From the NCBI RefSeq assembly GCF_004834005.1, contig NZ_STFF01000003.1, positions 868,001-932,000 of the forward strand: DNA of 64,000 nucleotides. Direction: 5' to 3'. The notes below the pieces were generated by a model that was not told the origin of the DNA, did no database searches, and saw only the letters and a program-made list of their open reading frames with translations. Origin of the DNA: Niastella caeni (GTDB lineage Bacteria; Bacteroidota; Bacteroidia; Chitinophagales; Chitinophagaceae). The translations under genes were made by a program, and so were the position numbers. Below, piece after piece: positions 55,686 through 63,186 of the stretch. Every line of letters starts with the position of its first letter. The first letter of the stretch is position 1.

Positions 55686-55820
55686 GCAGGCAACGTTTTG
55701 GCGCTTGGTGAAGAAGCGGATTTCGAGGCACTAAACTGTCTGCCTGCACTGAACTTGATACGAAGAACAAAGCTTCATTTAAGCACTGAGGCCGCTTTTT
55801 TGCCAAACGCCTGTTAGCAG
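55686..55820 (-). repeat. attC-like site 3
   Basis: The arms CGTTTTGGCGCTTGGTGAAG (from 55694) and CCGCTTTTTTGCCAAACG (55792-55809) are inverted and imperfect, separated by about 70 bp. On the minus strand the site runs from CTAACAGGCG to AACGTTGCCTGC, with AAC and GTT at its ends. Confidence 0.65.
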
Positions 55821-55828
55821 TAATAGTT

Positions 55829-56482
55829 TTAGTCTTTAAAGCTCTTACCGCCAACATAAAGGTCAAAGTTTATTGATAGTCCTAAGTCATTCATTCTTTT
55901 GATGTCGTCAGTGTCGATATTGTGTCCACCAATCATTCCATTTCCGTTATGAATATCCATAGCAACTTGAATATAGCCATTTGCTTTGTCAACAAGTCGT
56001 CTTATACCGTCTTTGTCTTGTTCTAAAAGGTCAAGAAGTTTTTTCAATTTGTCTTCAAACTCGTCAGGCTCAGGATTAGGCAGAATTTCAAAATGGCTAA
56101 AAGTATGATGCGATTTTCCGCTTTTTCTGAGGTCGCCCTTATTCCAAAATTCTGTTGGAGTTAGACTTGTCATTGCTTTTAATTCGTCCGCTGATAGCGT
56201 TTCAGATGTTGCTCTGAAGTAAACTCTATGAAATGCTTCTGTTCCAACACCTGTACCTTCATTTGTCTTTGTGTTAATATAAACTGCGAAATAAAATCGT
56301 TCTTCAAGCACGGGTAGGTAAGCAATAAGAAACTCGCCTTTAGTGTCACGGTCGATACGGTCAACTTTGAGCTTGTTGTCGGTATAAATTGGACTATGAA
56401 TTTCAAGATACTGTTCTGTCACCCCAAGTGTCTTTACCTTGAATTCTTTTTCTATAAGTTCTATGGCTTGTTGGTCGGTCAT
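55829..56482 (-). CDS. DUF4279-like cassette protein
   Basis: I start at ATG 56480-56482 (MTDQQAIE). A GTG further upstream lies inside the attC-like site. The 217-residue product is cytoplasmic. It has DRIDRDTKGEFLIAYLPVLE, FHRVYFRATSETLSADEL, SHHTFSHFEILPNPEPDEFE and a C-terminus GLSINFDLYVGGKSFKD. The final Leu-x-Phe-Asp-x-Tyr pattern and length resemble DUF4279 proteins, which occur in small single-gene units in many phyla. Function unknown. The stop is 8 bp from attC-like site 3. Confidence 0.6.
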   Translation of the reverse strand: MTDQQAIELIEKEFKVKTLGVTEQYLEIHSPIYTDNKLKVDRIDRDTKGEFLIAYLPVLEERFYFAVYINTKTNEGTGVGTEAFHRVYFRATSETLSADELKAMTSLTPTEFWNKGDLRKSGKSHHTFSHFEILPNPEPDEFEDKLKKLLDLLEQDKDGIRRLVDKANGYIQVAMDIHNGNGMIGGHNIDTDDIKRMNDLGLSINFDLYVGGKSFKD

Positions 56483-56490
56483 ACTATTAC

Positions 56491-56699
56491 TGCTAACGGC
56501 CACAGCTTTGCGTTCGGCAGGGTATTTGAAAAACGTCCAGCCCGGAACTGCAGCCGATTAAAGATACTGAAGTTGAAAATATATTCTGTTGCTAATCCGT
56601 GTTCGGTCAGCTGGATATGTAGCTGATAGTAGCACTGCCGATGAGGATTTATTCGTTGCCCCCTGCTGACGCAAAACTGCCTGTTATATGCCGTTGTTA
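56491..56699 (-). repeat. attC-like site 4
   Basis: The arms AGCTTTGCGTTCGGCAGGG (56504-56522) and CCCCTGCTGACGCAAAACTG (from 56660) are inverted and imperfect, with a longer spacer of about 135 bp. On the minus strand the site begins at the stop of the upstream gene (CTAACAACGG and TATAACAGGC) and ends GGCCGTTAGC. Confidence 0.65.
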
Positions 56700-57626
56700 G
56701 TCGGTATACTCAATGTCATACTTGTTCAGCAGTTTTTTGTTTTTGTCAACAAACACCAATGTCTCAAAATGCTTTAATGGTTTTTCCCAAAGTGCATTTA
56801 ATTTTTCCTTCAGTTCAACAAAGTCATTGTGCATTTGCTGGTCTCTGTCAATAAAGTCATGTGGAAATCTGTCTTGCTTAACAGAAAAAACTTGATACCA
56901 CTTTTTATAGTTTTGAATCTTTGTCTTTTTTGGTACAAAAACTTGATTACCCTCCCAAATACTTGCAATTTGTGTATTGTGAACAACTACGTTTCTATAA
57001 GTCCTTATTTGTAAAGCTGTAGTGGAGTATTCTTTCCATTCCTTTGACTTTGAAAAATATTCGTCTAGTATGTTTGCTCGGCTTATTAACTTTATTGGGG
57101 CGGTCTTTCCTTTACTTAAATAGTGTTGATATGTGCTTGCATAGTATTTGTCATACCAATCTTTTGCAATATCAAGGAACTTCCCTTTGCTAAGTTTTTC
57201 TAAAACAGTAGTCTGTTTTTCCTCGCATTCAAGACTAATAAAATATAGTTGGGTCAGAAACTCTTCGGCCAGGTCACAAGCACTTCCCAAATGAGCATAA
57301 AAGTTTTCAAAATAGGAAAAGTGTTTATTAGTCAAGCATTGTCCCGCATATACTAAGTTCAGAAACACAGAATAATGAATGGACGACAGTTCTTGCAAGT
57401 CTAAACTTATATTTTGTCTGGGTCTAATTTTGTCATTTGGATTTATTACAGCGCTATCAATTCTTTTTGTAATTGGAGTAACAAAGCGTTGCCAAAATAA
57501 TTCAGAGTTTTTAAAGTTGTCAATAACAATGTCGCCATAAGCGGTTTCATATTTGTCGCCAATGGTTTTGTAGGTAAATGTCTTGGTCAGGTCTGATAAG
57601 GCTTGTAAAGTTGTTTGGAGTGGCAT
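56697..57626 (-). CDS. HEPN-like cassette protein
   Basis: The 309-residue cytoplasmic protein is predominantly helical (FENFYAHLGSACDLAEEFLT, ILDEYFSKSKEWKEYSTTAL). Near residue 206 it contains LQIRTYRNVVVHNTQI, an Arg-x4-His arrangement (Arg211, His216) typical of HEPN domains, several of which are RNases in toxin or abortive-infection systems. The rest does not match a family I know. It is flanked by attC-like sites 4 and 5 and has no partner gene beside it. HEPN assignment is by motif only. A defence role is inference. Confidence 0.5.
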   Translation of the reverse strand: MPLQTTLQALSDLTKTFTYKTIGDKYETAYGDIVIDNFKNSELFWQRFVTPITKRIDSAVINPNDKIRPRQNISLDLQELSSIHYSVFLNLVYAGQCLTNKHFSYFENFYAHLGSACDLAEEFLTQLYFISLECEEKQTTVLEKLSKGKFLDIAKDWYDKYYASTYQHYLSKGKTAPIKLISRANILDEYFSKSKEWKEYSTTALQIRTYRNVVVHNTQIASIWEGNQVFVPKKTKIQNYKKWYQVFSVKQDRFPHDFIDRDQQMHNDFVELKEKLNALWEKPLKHFETLVFVDKNKKLLNKYDIEYTD

Positions 57627-57635
57627 TTACAATGG

Positions 57636-57840
57636 CATATAACGGGCAGGGCTTTCTGCTGTGCTGATATTCCGTGATTAGTCAGCCCGAACCGATGCTG
57701 AGTAAAGTTACTGCAGTTGAAATTATATCCTGTTACTCGGCTTTATTCGTTCAGCCCGGACTGCAGATGATAAGCGAACGGAACGATCAGTATATATCCG
57801 TCAGCCAGCATAGCAGAAAACCTCATGTTGTGTGCTGTTA
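57636..57840 (-). repeat. attC-like site 5
   Basis: The arms GGGCTTTCTGCTGTGCTGA (57650-57668) and TCAGCCAGCATAGCAGAAAA (from 57801) form an inverted imperfect pair about 130 bp apart. These arms are the same as in site 6 while the loop differs. On the minus strand the site begins AATAACAGCACACAAC, overlapping the upstream stop, and ends CCCGTTATATG. Confidence 0.7.
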
Positions 57841-58111
57841 TTTTCCGTCGAGTGGTTTCCAATTTTCGTCTCTTTGTTCGTCTTTTGATGGTTGCCTTAC
57901 ATTAGATAACATTTCTCTATCACATGCTCCAAATTCTATAAAGTTTCGCTGTGCTTGTTTTAAAGACATTGGATTTGCTCCGCCTTCATAGTTTGGGTCA
58001 TCAAGTTTGAATAGGGTCGTTTTCCCAATAACATACTAGGCAAATGTCATAAGAACCATTTGGTTCATGCTTAAATGTCTTATAACCACAACAAGGGCAA
58101 CCAAACTTCAT
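57838..58111 (-). pseudogene. CPCC cysteine-rich protein gene with frameshift
   Basis: The start codon (ATG, 58109-58111) overlaps the stop of the previous gene as TAATG. The first 36 codons give MKFGCPCCGYKTFKHEP and ICLVCYWENDPIQ, matching small CPCC-domain proteins that probably bind zinc. At about 58003-58006 one extra base shifts the frame. Read in the other frame, the rest continues as DDPNYEGGANPMSLKQAQ and ends WKPLDGK, so an intact ancestor of about 90 residues is evident. The stop overlaps attC-like site 5. A sequencing error would look the same. Confidence 0.75.
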
Positions 58112-58491
58112 TACCAGTTAATCATTTTGATGAAATTGTCAAACTTTTCAATTCCCTTGTTGGCAGGATATTGCCTTTCAAACTCGACTGGCTCATTTGG
58201 TTTTGGATAATATTTAAACCACCACTTTTGTCCTTCGACATCAAACTCAATGTGAAGAGCTTCTCTATTCCACTCCATAGGATTGTAAATGCCAACAACT
58301 AATTTGTCCATTGATGTATATCCAAAAAGGCGTTGAGATAGCCCTGACATTTTAATGTGTTTAACAAGCAGGGCAATATTGTCTTGGTACTGTCCCTGAA
58401 ACCATTTAGTGAAATGCTCTTCAATGTCGTCCCATGACCTAACAGTTGCAGTCTGAGCCTTATAGTTGAATATAGATTTTCGGTCTGTCAT
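58111..58491 (-). CDS. hypothetical cassette protein
   Basis: I start at ATG 58489-58491 (MTDRKSIFNYKAQTATVRSW). A TTG start 12 bases upstream lies inside the attC-like site. The 126-residue cytoplasmic protein is rich in Trp and aromatic residues (DDIEEHFTKWFQGQYQDNIA, VEGQKWWFKYYPKPNEP). I do not recognise the family. It shares one cassette with the CPCC gene, as their stop and start overlap (TAATG). Confidence 0.55.
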   Translation of the reverse strand: MTDRKSIFNYKAQTATVRSWDDIEEHFTKWFQGQYQDNIALLVKHIKMSGLSQRLFGYTSMDKLVVGIYNPMEWNREALHIEFDVEGQKWWFKYYPKPNEPVEFERQYPANKGIEKFDNFIKMINW

Positions 58492-58496
58492 AATAG

Positions 58497-58630
58497 TACA
58501 CAACGGCTCGGGCTTTCTGCTGTGCTGAAATTCATAGCTCGTCAGCCGAATAAGTTACTAAAGATAAATAGAATTACAAATGTTGAGGTGAGCAGTGTCA
58601 GCCAGCATAGCAGAAAACCAATGTTAGGCG
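58497..58630 (-). repeat. attC-like site 6
   Basis: The arms GGGCTTTCTGCTGTGCTGA (58510-58528) and TCAGCCAGCATAGCAGAAAA (from 58598) are identical to those of site 5, with a shorter and different loop. On the minus strand it starts GCGCCTAACATTGG, where GCCTAAC equals the integron R'' consensus RYYYAAC, and ends GCCGTTGTGT. The boundary of the 3.6-kb duplication cuts this site. Confidence 0.72.
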
Positions 58631-59322
58631 CTTTTTGTTGTCTTAATGAATGCTTGTGCTCGTTTACGAATGTGTCCGTCTTTGTCGTTTAGAAATGGCT
58701 CAATAAGCTTTTCGTCATTTGCAAATTCGCCGGCAAAACACAACGACCACTCTCTGTGTCTTGCGATGCTGTCACTGTTGTAATGAGTAAAGAAGTCATT
58801 CCAATTGTTCTTATCAACATGCTCCGCTAAAACAAAACCAATACTTTTTCTTACACTTTCGTCTCTGGTAAGTTTGTCAAGTTGAAGCAAGAAGTCAAAG
58901 TCAGAAACTGACCAAATATTTGATAGTGCCGTAATGGCTGTCTTACAAACTTCTATGTTTTCTGCTTTAGTCAATAATTTTATCTTGTTATGAGCTTTTG
59001 CACTCTTCAAATTTGATAAAGCGTTTATTGCTGCTGTCACAACAAATTGATGTGGGTTGTCCAAGTAAGCAAGCAGTTTGTCTTCTAATTGAATTCCCTT
59101 TTCATTTTTACCAATCGCCTCAATAGCAGAACGAAGATGTGTCCAGTCTTGATTTGTCAGCAAACCGCTTAATGCGTTAATAGCTTTGTCTGAACTGTTG
59201 AGAGCAAGTGCAGTATAAGCATTCCAGCAAACGGGTGGTGGTTCTTTGGTAAGTTGAACAAGTTCGTCTACCGGTTTGTCGTACGGAATGTCTAAACCAT
59301 ATAATGTGTCCGGTCGTGTCAT
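58624..59322 (-). CDS. HEAT-repeat cassette protein, copy 1
   Basis: The 232-residue cytoplasmic protein consists of about six HEAT/armadillo-like helical pairs (NAYTALALNSSDKAINALSG, VVTAAINALSNLKSAKAHNK, VCKTAITALSNIWSVSDF, GHIRKRAQAFIKTT). Such repeats bind other proteins. No catalytic motif is present. The gene starts 20 bp after attC-like site 7 and its TAA overlaps site 6, the typical compact form of a cassette. The protein copy at 62230 is identical. Confidence 0.75.
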   Translation of the reverse strand: MTRPDTLYGLDIPYDKPVDELVQLTKEPPPVCWNAYTALALNSSDKAINALSGLLTNQDWTHLRSAIEAIGKNEKGIQLEDKLLAYLDNPHQFVVTAAINALSNLKSAKAHNKIKLLTKAENIEVCKTAITALSNIWSVSDFDFLLQLDKLTRDESVRKSIGFVLAEHVDKNNWNDFFTHYNSDSIARHREWSLCFAGEFANDEKLIEPFLNDKDGHIRKRAQAFIKTTKSA

Positions 59323-59341
59323 AATTAAGACTGTGCAAATT

Positions 59342-59541
59342 GCGCATAACGTTCGAGTATTTGCGAAGACAGGGAATTCATTGATTGTTCCGCCCGATAC
59401 AAATGCCCATTTGAAAATATATTGTTGAAGTTAAGAACTAAAGTGAACATTTAACGTCGTGCCCGAACCTCAGTTGATGCCTGCCCATAGCTGATGTTTT
59501 ATTGTCCAGCCCTGCTTTTGCAAATACTTTTGTTGGCAGCA
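59342..59541 (-). repeat. attC-like site 7, copy 1
   Basis: The arms GTATTTGCGAAGACAGGG (59357-59374) and CCCTGCTTTTGCAAATAC (59510-59527) are inverted and differ at three positions, about 135 bp apart. On the minus strand it begins GCCAACAAAAG and ends AACGTTATGCGC. An extra TTGTCCAGCCCT copy follows at 59554, outside the stem. Confidence 0.68.
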
Positions 59542-59580
59542 GTAAGATTCTCGGTTGTCCAGCCCTTTGTGTGAAATGCT

Positions 59581-60657
59581 TTAGTCACTCAAATTGAGCA
59601 AATAATTTGCAATGGTTTGTGTCTCAGCACTTGTGAATATTGGTTTAAAATATCCAATGTAGTTGAGAAGTTCACTTACCGTCAAAACCTTTACATACTG
59701 AAACTCATCGTTTGGTTTTGAATTGGTCAATACAATTAGGTTTCTTATTGGTATTTTTCTGTCTCCCCAATGATGTTGCTGAAGTCTTAGTCTGCCACTT
59801 GAAATATTGTCGGTTAGTGTTTTGAAGAGTGCAAAGTTTGTTCGTTTTACTTGTTGAACCGGAGAACGCAAATCCAAACTCTTTAATGATTTTTCACTCC
59901 AGTTTTTCGTCTCAATAAGAAAAAGTCCAGAAGGCGTAACAAGCAAATGGTCAATTTGAATTGATTTTATATAGTCATTTTCTTGCCGATTGTAGATAGC
60001 TGGATGAAAACTTAGGGAAAAGTCATTTATTAGAACATTTTCGTCAGATAAGTTTTCTAATTCTTTTACAACTTTATGTTCACCCAATGCTCCATAAATT
60101 GAATTTTTCACTTCGTCAATTACACGCTGTTTATGCTCAAGTTCTTTTATCATTTGTAAAGAGCTTTCGTTAACGGCGTTGCTAAAATACATAGTGATAT
60201 AGTTGTTACGATTAATTTTGACCTGATGTTGACCAACTAATTCCCTTATAGCGTAATTCACATTATTATTCAAGTTGGCTTCTAAATCTTGAAGTTTCTT
60301 AGTATAAGTTCGACGCTTTGTATAGTTGACAAATCTTTTAATAAAATTCAAACCAGTTGAAGGGGATAAGCTGATTAGCTTTTGCTTAACCTCTTCAATC
60401 TCACTAAGAAAACTGTTTTCAAAGTGAGCTTTGTCTGTTTTAATAGCAATTTCTAACTGTGAAATTTCTGCAGCAAGAGTAACCTTTTCCTTTTCTATCA
60501 TTTGTTCGTGGTCTGAAATAATTTGCTGTCTTAAAGTCGGAAAGTTCTTTTGAAAACTAATTACCTCGTTTAAAGAATTGAACCCATTTATATTGTGTCG
60601 CTTTAAATGTGTTTTTACCGTTGTTAAACAACCAACAGAGTTATGAACTTTGCACAT
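59581..60657 (-). CDS. NERD-domain protein, first cassette
   Basis: The 358-residue protein has an N-terminal coiled-coil part (about 25-165, AAEISQLEIAIKTDKAHFEN, TKKLQDLEANLNNNVNYAIR) and a NERD (nuclease-related) domain from about 205. The NERD domain contains GALGEHKVVKELENL, IQIDHLLVTPSGLFLIETKN and KIPIRNLIVLTNS. The Asp in QIDHLL and Glu-x-Lys in ETKN fit the PD-(D/E)xK nuclease core. NERD proteins are often found beside defence and DNA-processing genes. No signal peptide. It is the unit next to the tyrosine recombinase, upstream of the HEAT cassette. The C-terminus is duplicated at 63187. Confidence 0.8.
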   Translation of the reverse strand: MCKVHNSVGCLTTVKTHLKRHNINGFNSLNEVISFQKNFPTLRQQIISDHEQMIEKEKVTLAAEISQLEIAIKTDKAHFENSFLSEIEEVKQKLISLSPSTGLNFIKRFVNYTKRRTYTKKLQDLEANLNNNVNYAIRELVGQHQVKINRNNYITMYFSNAVNESSLQMIKELEHKQRVIDEVKNSIYGALGEHKVVKELENLSDENVLINDFSLSFHPAIYNRQENDYIKSIQIDHLLVTPSGLFLIETKNWSEKSLKSLDLRSPVQQVKRTNFALFKTLTDNISSGRLRLQQHHWGDRKIPIRNLIVLTNSKPNDEFQYVKVLTVSELLNYIGYFKPIFTSAETQTIANYLLNLSD

Positions 60658-60841
60658 TTTTCTTTGTCAAAATTTTGATGGTTGTGTCCTGAACTTATTG
60701 CTGCTAACACTTAAATATACGCCGTTAACCGGCTTCATCTAAAAAAATCCTTATTGATAATCAAAGTTGTAGTATTCGCCTTTTTCATTGTTACGGCACA
60801 AATACAAAATAATATTATTACCAGTCAACCTTTCCGCTACG
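60658..60841 (-). other. candidate attI-like region between recombinase and first cassette
   Basis: The 184-bp gap contains on the minus strand GGTTAACGGCGTATAT and GTGTTAGCAGCAATAAG. The second resembles the end of attC-like site 4 (CCGTTAGCAGTAATAG) and so marks the probable left edge of the first cassette. No long inverted repeat is visible, which is what one expects of a primary site and not of attC. Speculative. Confidence 0.35.
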
Positions 60842-61756
60842 CTACAAATCATCCAAAGGGCTCTCAATATTAATAAGTGCCTTCTTACTAATGTGCAGAT
60901 AGCGCTCGGTAGTTTTAATGTTAAAATGGCCTAACAAATCCTTGATGTATTTTATATCTGTTCCTTTTTCAAGTAAATGTGTGGCAAAACTATGTCTGAG
61001 CGAATGTATACCCACTTCTTTTTTTATCCCCGCTTTGCCTTTTGCTGTCTGAAATATTTTTTGAATTGTCCGGATAGGGTATAAGGTTCCGGTTTGTTCC
61101 GATTCAAAAAGATATTCTTTGGGTTGGGGAGTATAGTTTTTTATATACGACCTCAATATATCCAACAGCACTGGGCTTAAGTTTACATATCTGTCTTTCT
61201 TCCCTTTCGCATTTTCCACAAATATCTGCATCCGGCCACTATCAATATGCTTTATTTTTAGTGCTGTTATTTCGCTTACTCTTAATCCCGCACTGTATGC
61301 TGTAAACAACATGGCTTTATGTTTCAAGTTGTTTAATGCATTAAATAACCTTGCCAATTCATCTTCACTTAATATTTTGGGTAAAATCAATTGCTTTTTG
61401 GGCCTCGGTATTTCCCAGAAAAACTTTTCTCTCCGTAAAACTTTTTCATAATAAAACTTCATTGCGTTAATTCGGCTATGTAAAGTATTCTCCTTTAGTC
61501 CCAGTTTTTCATAGCAATAAATCAGGTATCGCTTAAGCATGTCTGGTGTCAGTTCATCAGCAGGCATATCTTTGACGATAGTTAGTAATTGCGTCATTTC
61601 ATTCAGGTAAGTACGGATTGTGGAGGAGCTATAAGCTTTCAACTTTAATACTTGTTCCATAGCTGGCAAAACATGTTTATTTACAGATGAAATAGTCGTC
61701 TGAATTTTTAAACGGTTTTGCTGAATAGTTGTTATAGATGGTTGAAATACCGACAT
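60842..61756 (-). CDS. tyrosine recombinase, candidate cassette integrase
   Basis: The 304-residue XerC/D-like integrase has an N-terminal SAM-like domain (YSSSTIRTYLNEMTQLLTIV, LHSRINAMKFYYEKVLRRE) and a complete catalytic set: Arg159 in YSAGLRVSEI, a Lys near 184-187 in AKGKKDRYVN, His251 and Arg254 in GIHSLRHSFATHLL, His277 in LLGHFNIKTT, and Tyr286 in TERYLHI. It ends INIESPLDDL, similar to the SPLDAL end of IntI. The roughly 20-40-residue insertion that marks IntI between patches II and III is absent. It lies at the upstream end of the cassette array, in the same direction as the cassettes. The 196 bp upstream to the intron remnant contain no gene I can see. Confidence 0.85.
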   Translation of the reverse strand: MSVFQPSITTIQQNRLKIQTTISSVNKHVLPAMEQVLKLKAYSSSTIRTYLNEMTQLLTIVKDMPADELTPDMLKRYLIYCYEKLGLKENTLHSRINAMKFYYEKVLRREKFFWEIPRPKKQLILPKILSEDELARLFNALNNLKHKAMLFTAYSAGLRVSEITALKIKHIDSGRMQIFVENAKGKKDRYVNLSPVLLDILRSYIKNYTPQPKEYLFESEQTGTLYPIRTIQKIFQTAKGKAGIKKEVGIHSLRHSFATHLLEKGTDIKYIKDLLGHFNIKTTERYLHISKKALINIESPLDDL

Positions 61757-61991
61757 GTTTACTGATAAGTACGGGCTTACCGGGTTTCCTTTCTTTTTTA
61801 ATTCCAGATAAGGTTTCAGTTCTTCAATGCCTGATTATTACCAAAATATACGCCTATACATTCCCTGTTCCTGTAAAAAGTGGTTTTAATACAACTTTAT
61901 CCATATTCCTGGTTTTTAGCTTTTGGACACGACATGCTTGTTCTGCGTACAGGTCGAGTAGATAAGGACATTTCAGTCCAAACCTCTCACA

Positions 61992-62025
61992 AAACCGTAC
62001 GTGAAGCTCTCGCTTCATACGGCTT
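61992..62025 (-). ncRNA. group II intron domain V
   Basis: The 34-nt element reads AAGCCGTATGAAGC, GAGA tetraloop, then GCTTCACGTACGGTTT. It has the AGC catalytic triad, a GNRA loop and the two-base bulge, all as in functional domain V. Confidence 0.9.
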
Positions 62026-62039
62026 TTCATTGTCAAACA

Positions 62040-62220
62040 TTAGGGAATCACACCTTGCTTCCAGTGTTCAAATAGTAGTGGCTCTTTCGTAGCTTTTCTA
62101 CGAGCCCATAACATCAGCCGATGGTTTATATACCTTAGCCTGAGTTTGAGCTCGGACGGATAAAACTTGCCATAGCTATTGAACCATCCTCTTATTTTTG
62201 GATTCAGTTCATTCGCTATT
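62040..62220 (-). pseudogene. group II intron maturase, C-terminal fragment
   Basis: About 59 codons remain: ANELNPKIRGWFNSYGKFYP, RLRYINHRLMLWARRK and ATKEPLLFEHWKQGVIP. These match the maturase domain end of bacterial intron reverse transcriptases (NPxIRGWxNYYGKFY and LFEHW). Between WARRK and ATKEP the usual Arg/Lys-rich stretch is missing, so there is also an internal deletion. No start, truncated at 62220. Confidence 0.85.
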
Positions 62221-62229
62221 AAACCAATG

Positions 62230-62928
62230 TTAGGCGCTTTTTGTTGTCTTAATGAATGCTTGTGCTCGTTTACGAATGTGTCCGTCTTTGTCGTTTAGAA
62301 ATGGCTCAATAAGCTTTTCGTCATTTGCAAATTCGCCGGCAAAACACAACGACCACTCTCTGTGTCTTGCGATGCTGTCACTGTTGTAATGAGTAAAGAA
62401 GTCATTCCAATTGTTCTTATCAACATGCTCCGCTAAAACAAAACCAATACTTTTTCTTACACTTTCGTCTCTGGTAAGTTTGTCAAGTTGAAGCAAGAAG
62501 TCAAAGTCAGAAACTGACCAAATATTTGATAGTGCCGTAATGGCTGTCTTACAAACTTCTATGTTTTCTGCTTTAGTCAATAATTTTATCTTGTTATGAG
62601 CTTTTGCACTCTTCAAATTTGATAAAGCGTTTATTGCTGCTGTCACAACAAATTGATGTGGGTTGTCCAAGTAAGCAAGCAGTTTGTCTTCTAATTGAAT
62701 TCCCTTTTCATTTTTACCAATCGCCTCAATAGCAGAACGAAGATGTGTCCAGTCTTGATTTGTCAGCAAACCGCTTAATGCGTTAATAGCTTTGTCTGAA
62801 CTGTTGAGAGCAAGTGCAGTATAAGCATTCCAGCAAACGGGTGGTGGTTCTTTGGTAAGTTGAACAAGTTCGTCTACCGGTTTGTCGTACGGAATGTCTA
62901 AACCATATAATGTGTCCGGTCGTGTCAT
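62230..62928 (-). CDS. HEAT-repeat cassette protein, copy 2
   Basis: The 232-residue protein is identical to the one at 58624-59322, with the same start and stop. Downstream of its stop the attC-like site is cut after about 9 bases and replaced by the maturase fragment, so this copy lacks a complete 3' recombination site. Confidence 0.75.
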   Translation of the reverse strand: MTRPDTLYGLDIPYDKPVDELVQLTKEPPPVCWNAYTALALNSSDKAINALSGLLTNQDWTHLRSAIEAIGKNEKGIQLEDKLLAYLDNPHQFVVTAAINALSNLKSAKAHNKIKLLTKAENIEVCKTAITALSNIWSVSDFDFLLQLDKLTRDESVRKSIGFVLAEHVDKNNWNDFFTHYNSDSIARHREWSLCFAGEFANDEKLIEPFLNDKDGHIRKRAQAFIKTTKSA

Positions 62929-62947
62929 AATTAAGACTGTGCAAATT

Positions 62948-63147
62948 GCGCATAACGTTCGAGTATTTGCGAAGACAGGGAATTCATTGATTGTTCCGCC
63001 CGATACAAATGCCCATTTGAAAATATATTGTTGAAGTTAAGAACTAAAGTGAACATTTAACGTCGTGCCCGAACCTCAGTTGATGCCTGCCCATAGCTGA
63101 TGTTTTATTGTCCAGCCCTGCTTTTGCAAATACTTTTGTTGGCAGCA
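62948..63147 (-). repeat. attC-like site 7, copy 2
   Basis: Same sequence as 59342-59541, with arms GTATTTGCGAAGACAGGG and CCCTGCTTTTGCAAATAC. Confidence 0.68.
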
Positions 63148-63186
63148 GTAAGATTCTCGGTTGTCCAGCCCTTTGTGTGAAATGCT

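Larger units (their letters stand above)
58615..60394. repeat. large direct repeat, copy 1
   Basis: From 58615 the sequence recurs at 62221, always 3606 bp further on, to the end of the window. In every stretch I compared, including the HEAT and NERD proteins and the site between them, the copies were identical. Copy 1 is therefore at least 1780 bp and continues past 60394 as far as cannot be judged here. Confidence 0.9.
61953..62220 (-). mobile_element. group II intron, 3' remnant
   Basis: The minus strand carries, in order, the end of the intron-encoded reverse transcriptase/maturase (62220 to 62040), domain V (62025 to 61992) and a domain VI-like stem ending CTACTCGAC near 61953. Everything upstream (domains I-IV and most of the enzyme) is missing, because at 62220/62221 the sequence passes straight into the duplicated HEAT cassette. 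Fragment, not mobile by itself. Confidence 0.82.

Noticed and set aside
52248..59541. The inverted repeats between cassettes as ordinary rho-independent terminators
   Set aside because: The arms are 60-135 bp apart, lack a following T-tract, and carry AAC/GTT ends placed the same way in each gap.
61854..62092. Small frames on both strands across the intron 3' end
   Set aside because: They overlap the structured domain V/VI RNA and the maturase fragment and show no protein-like features.
61953..62220. The intron region as an ordinary reverse-transcriptase (DGR or retron) gene
   Set aside because: Only the maturase C-terminus is present, followed directly by a textbook group II domain V.
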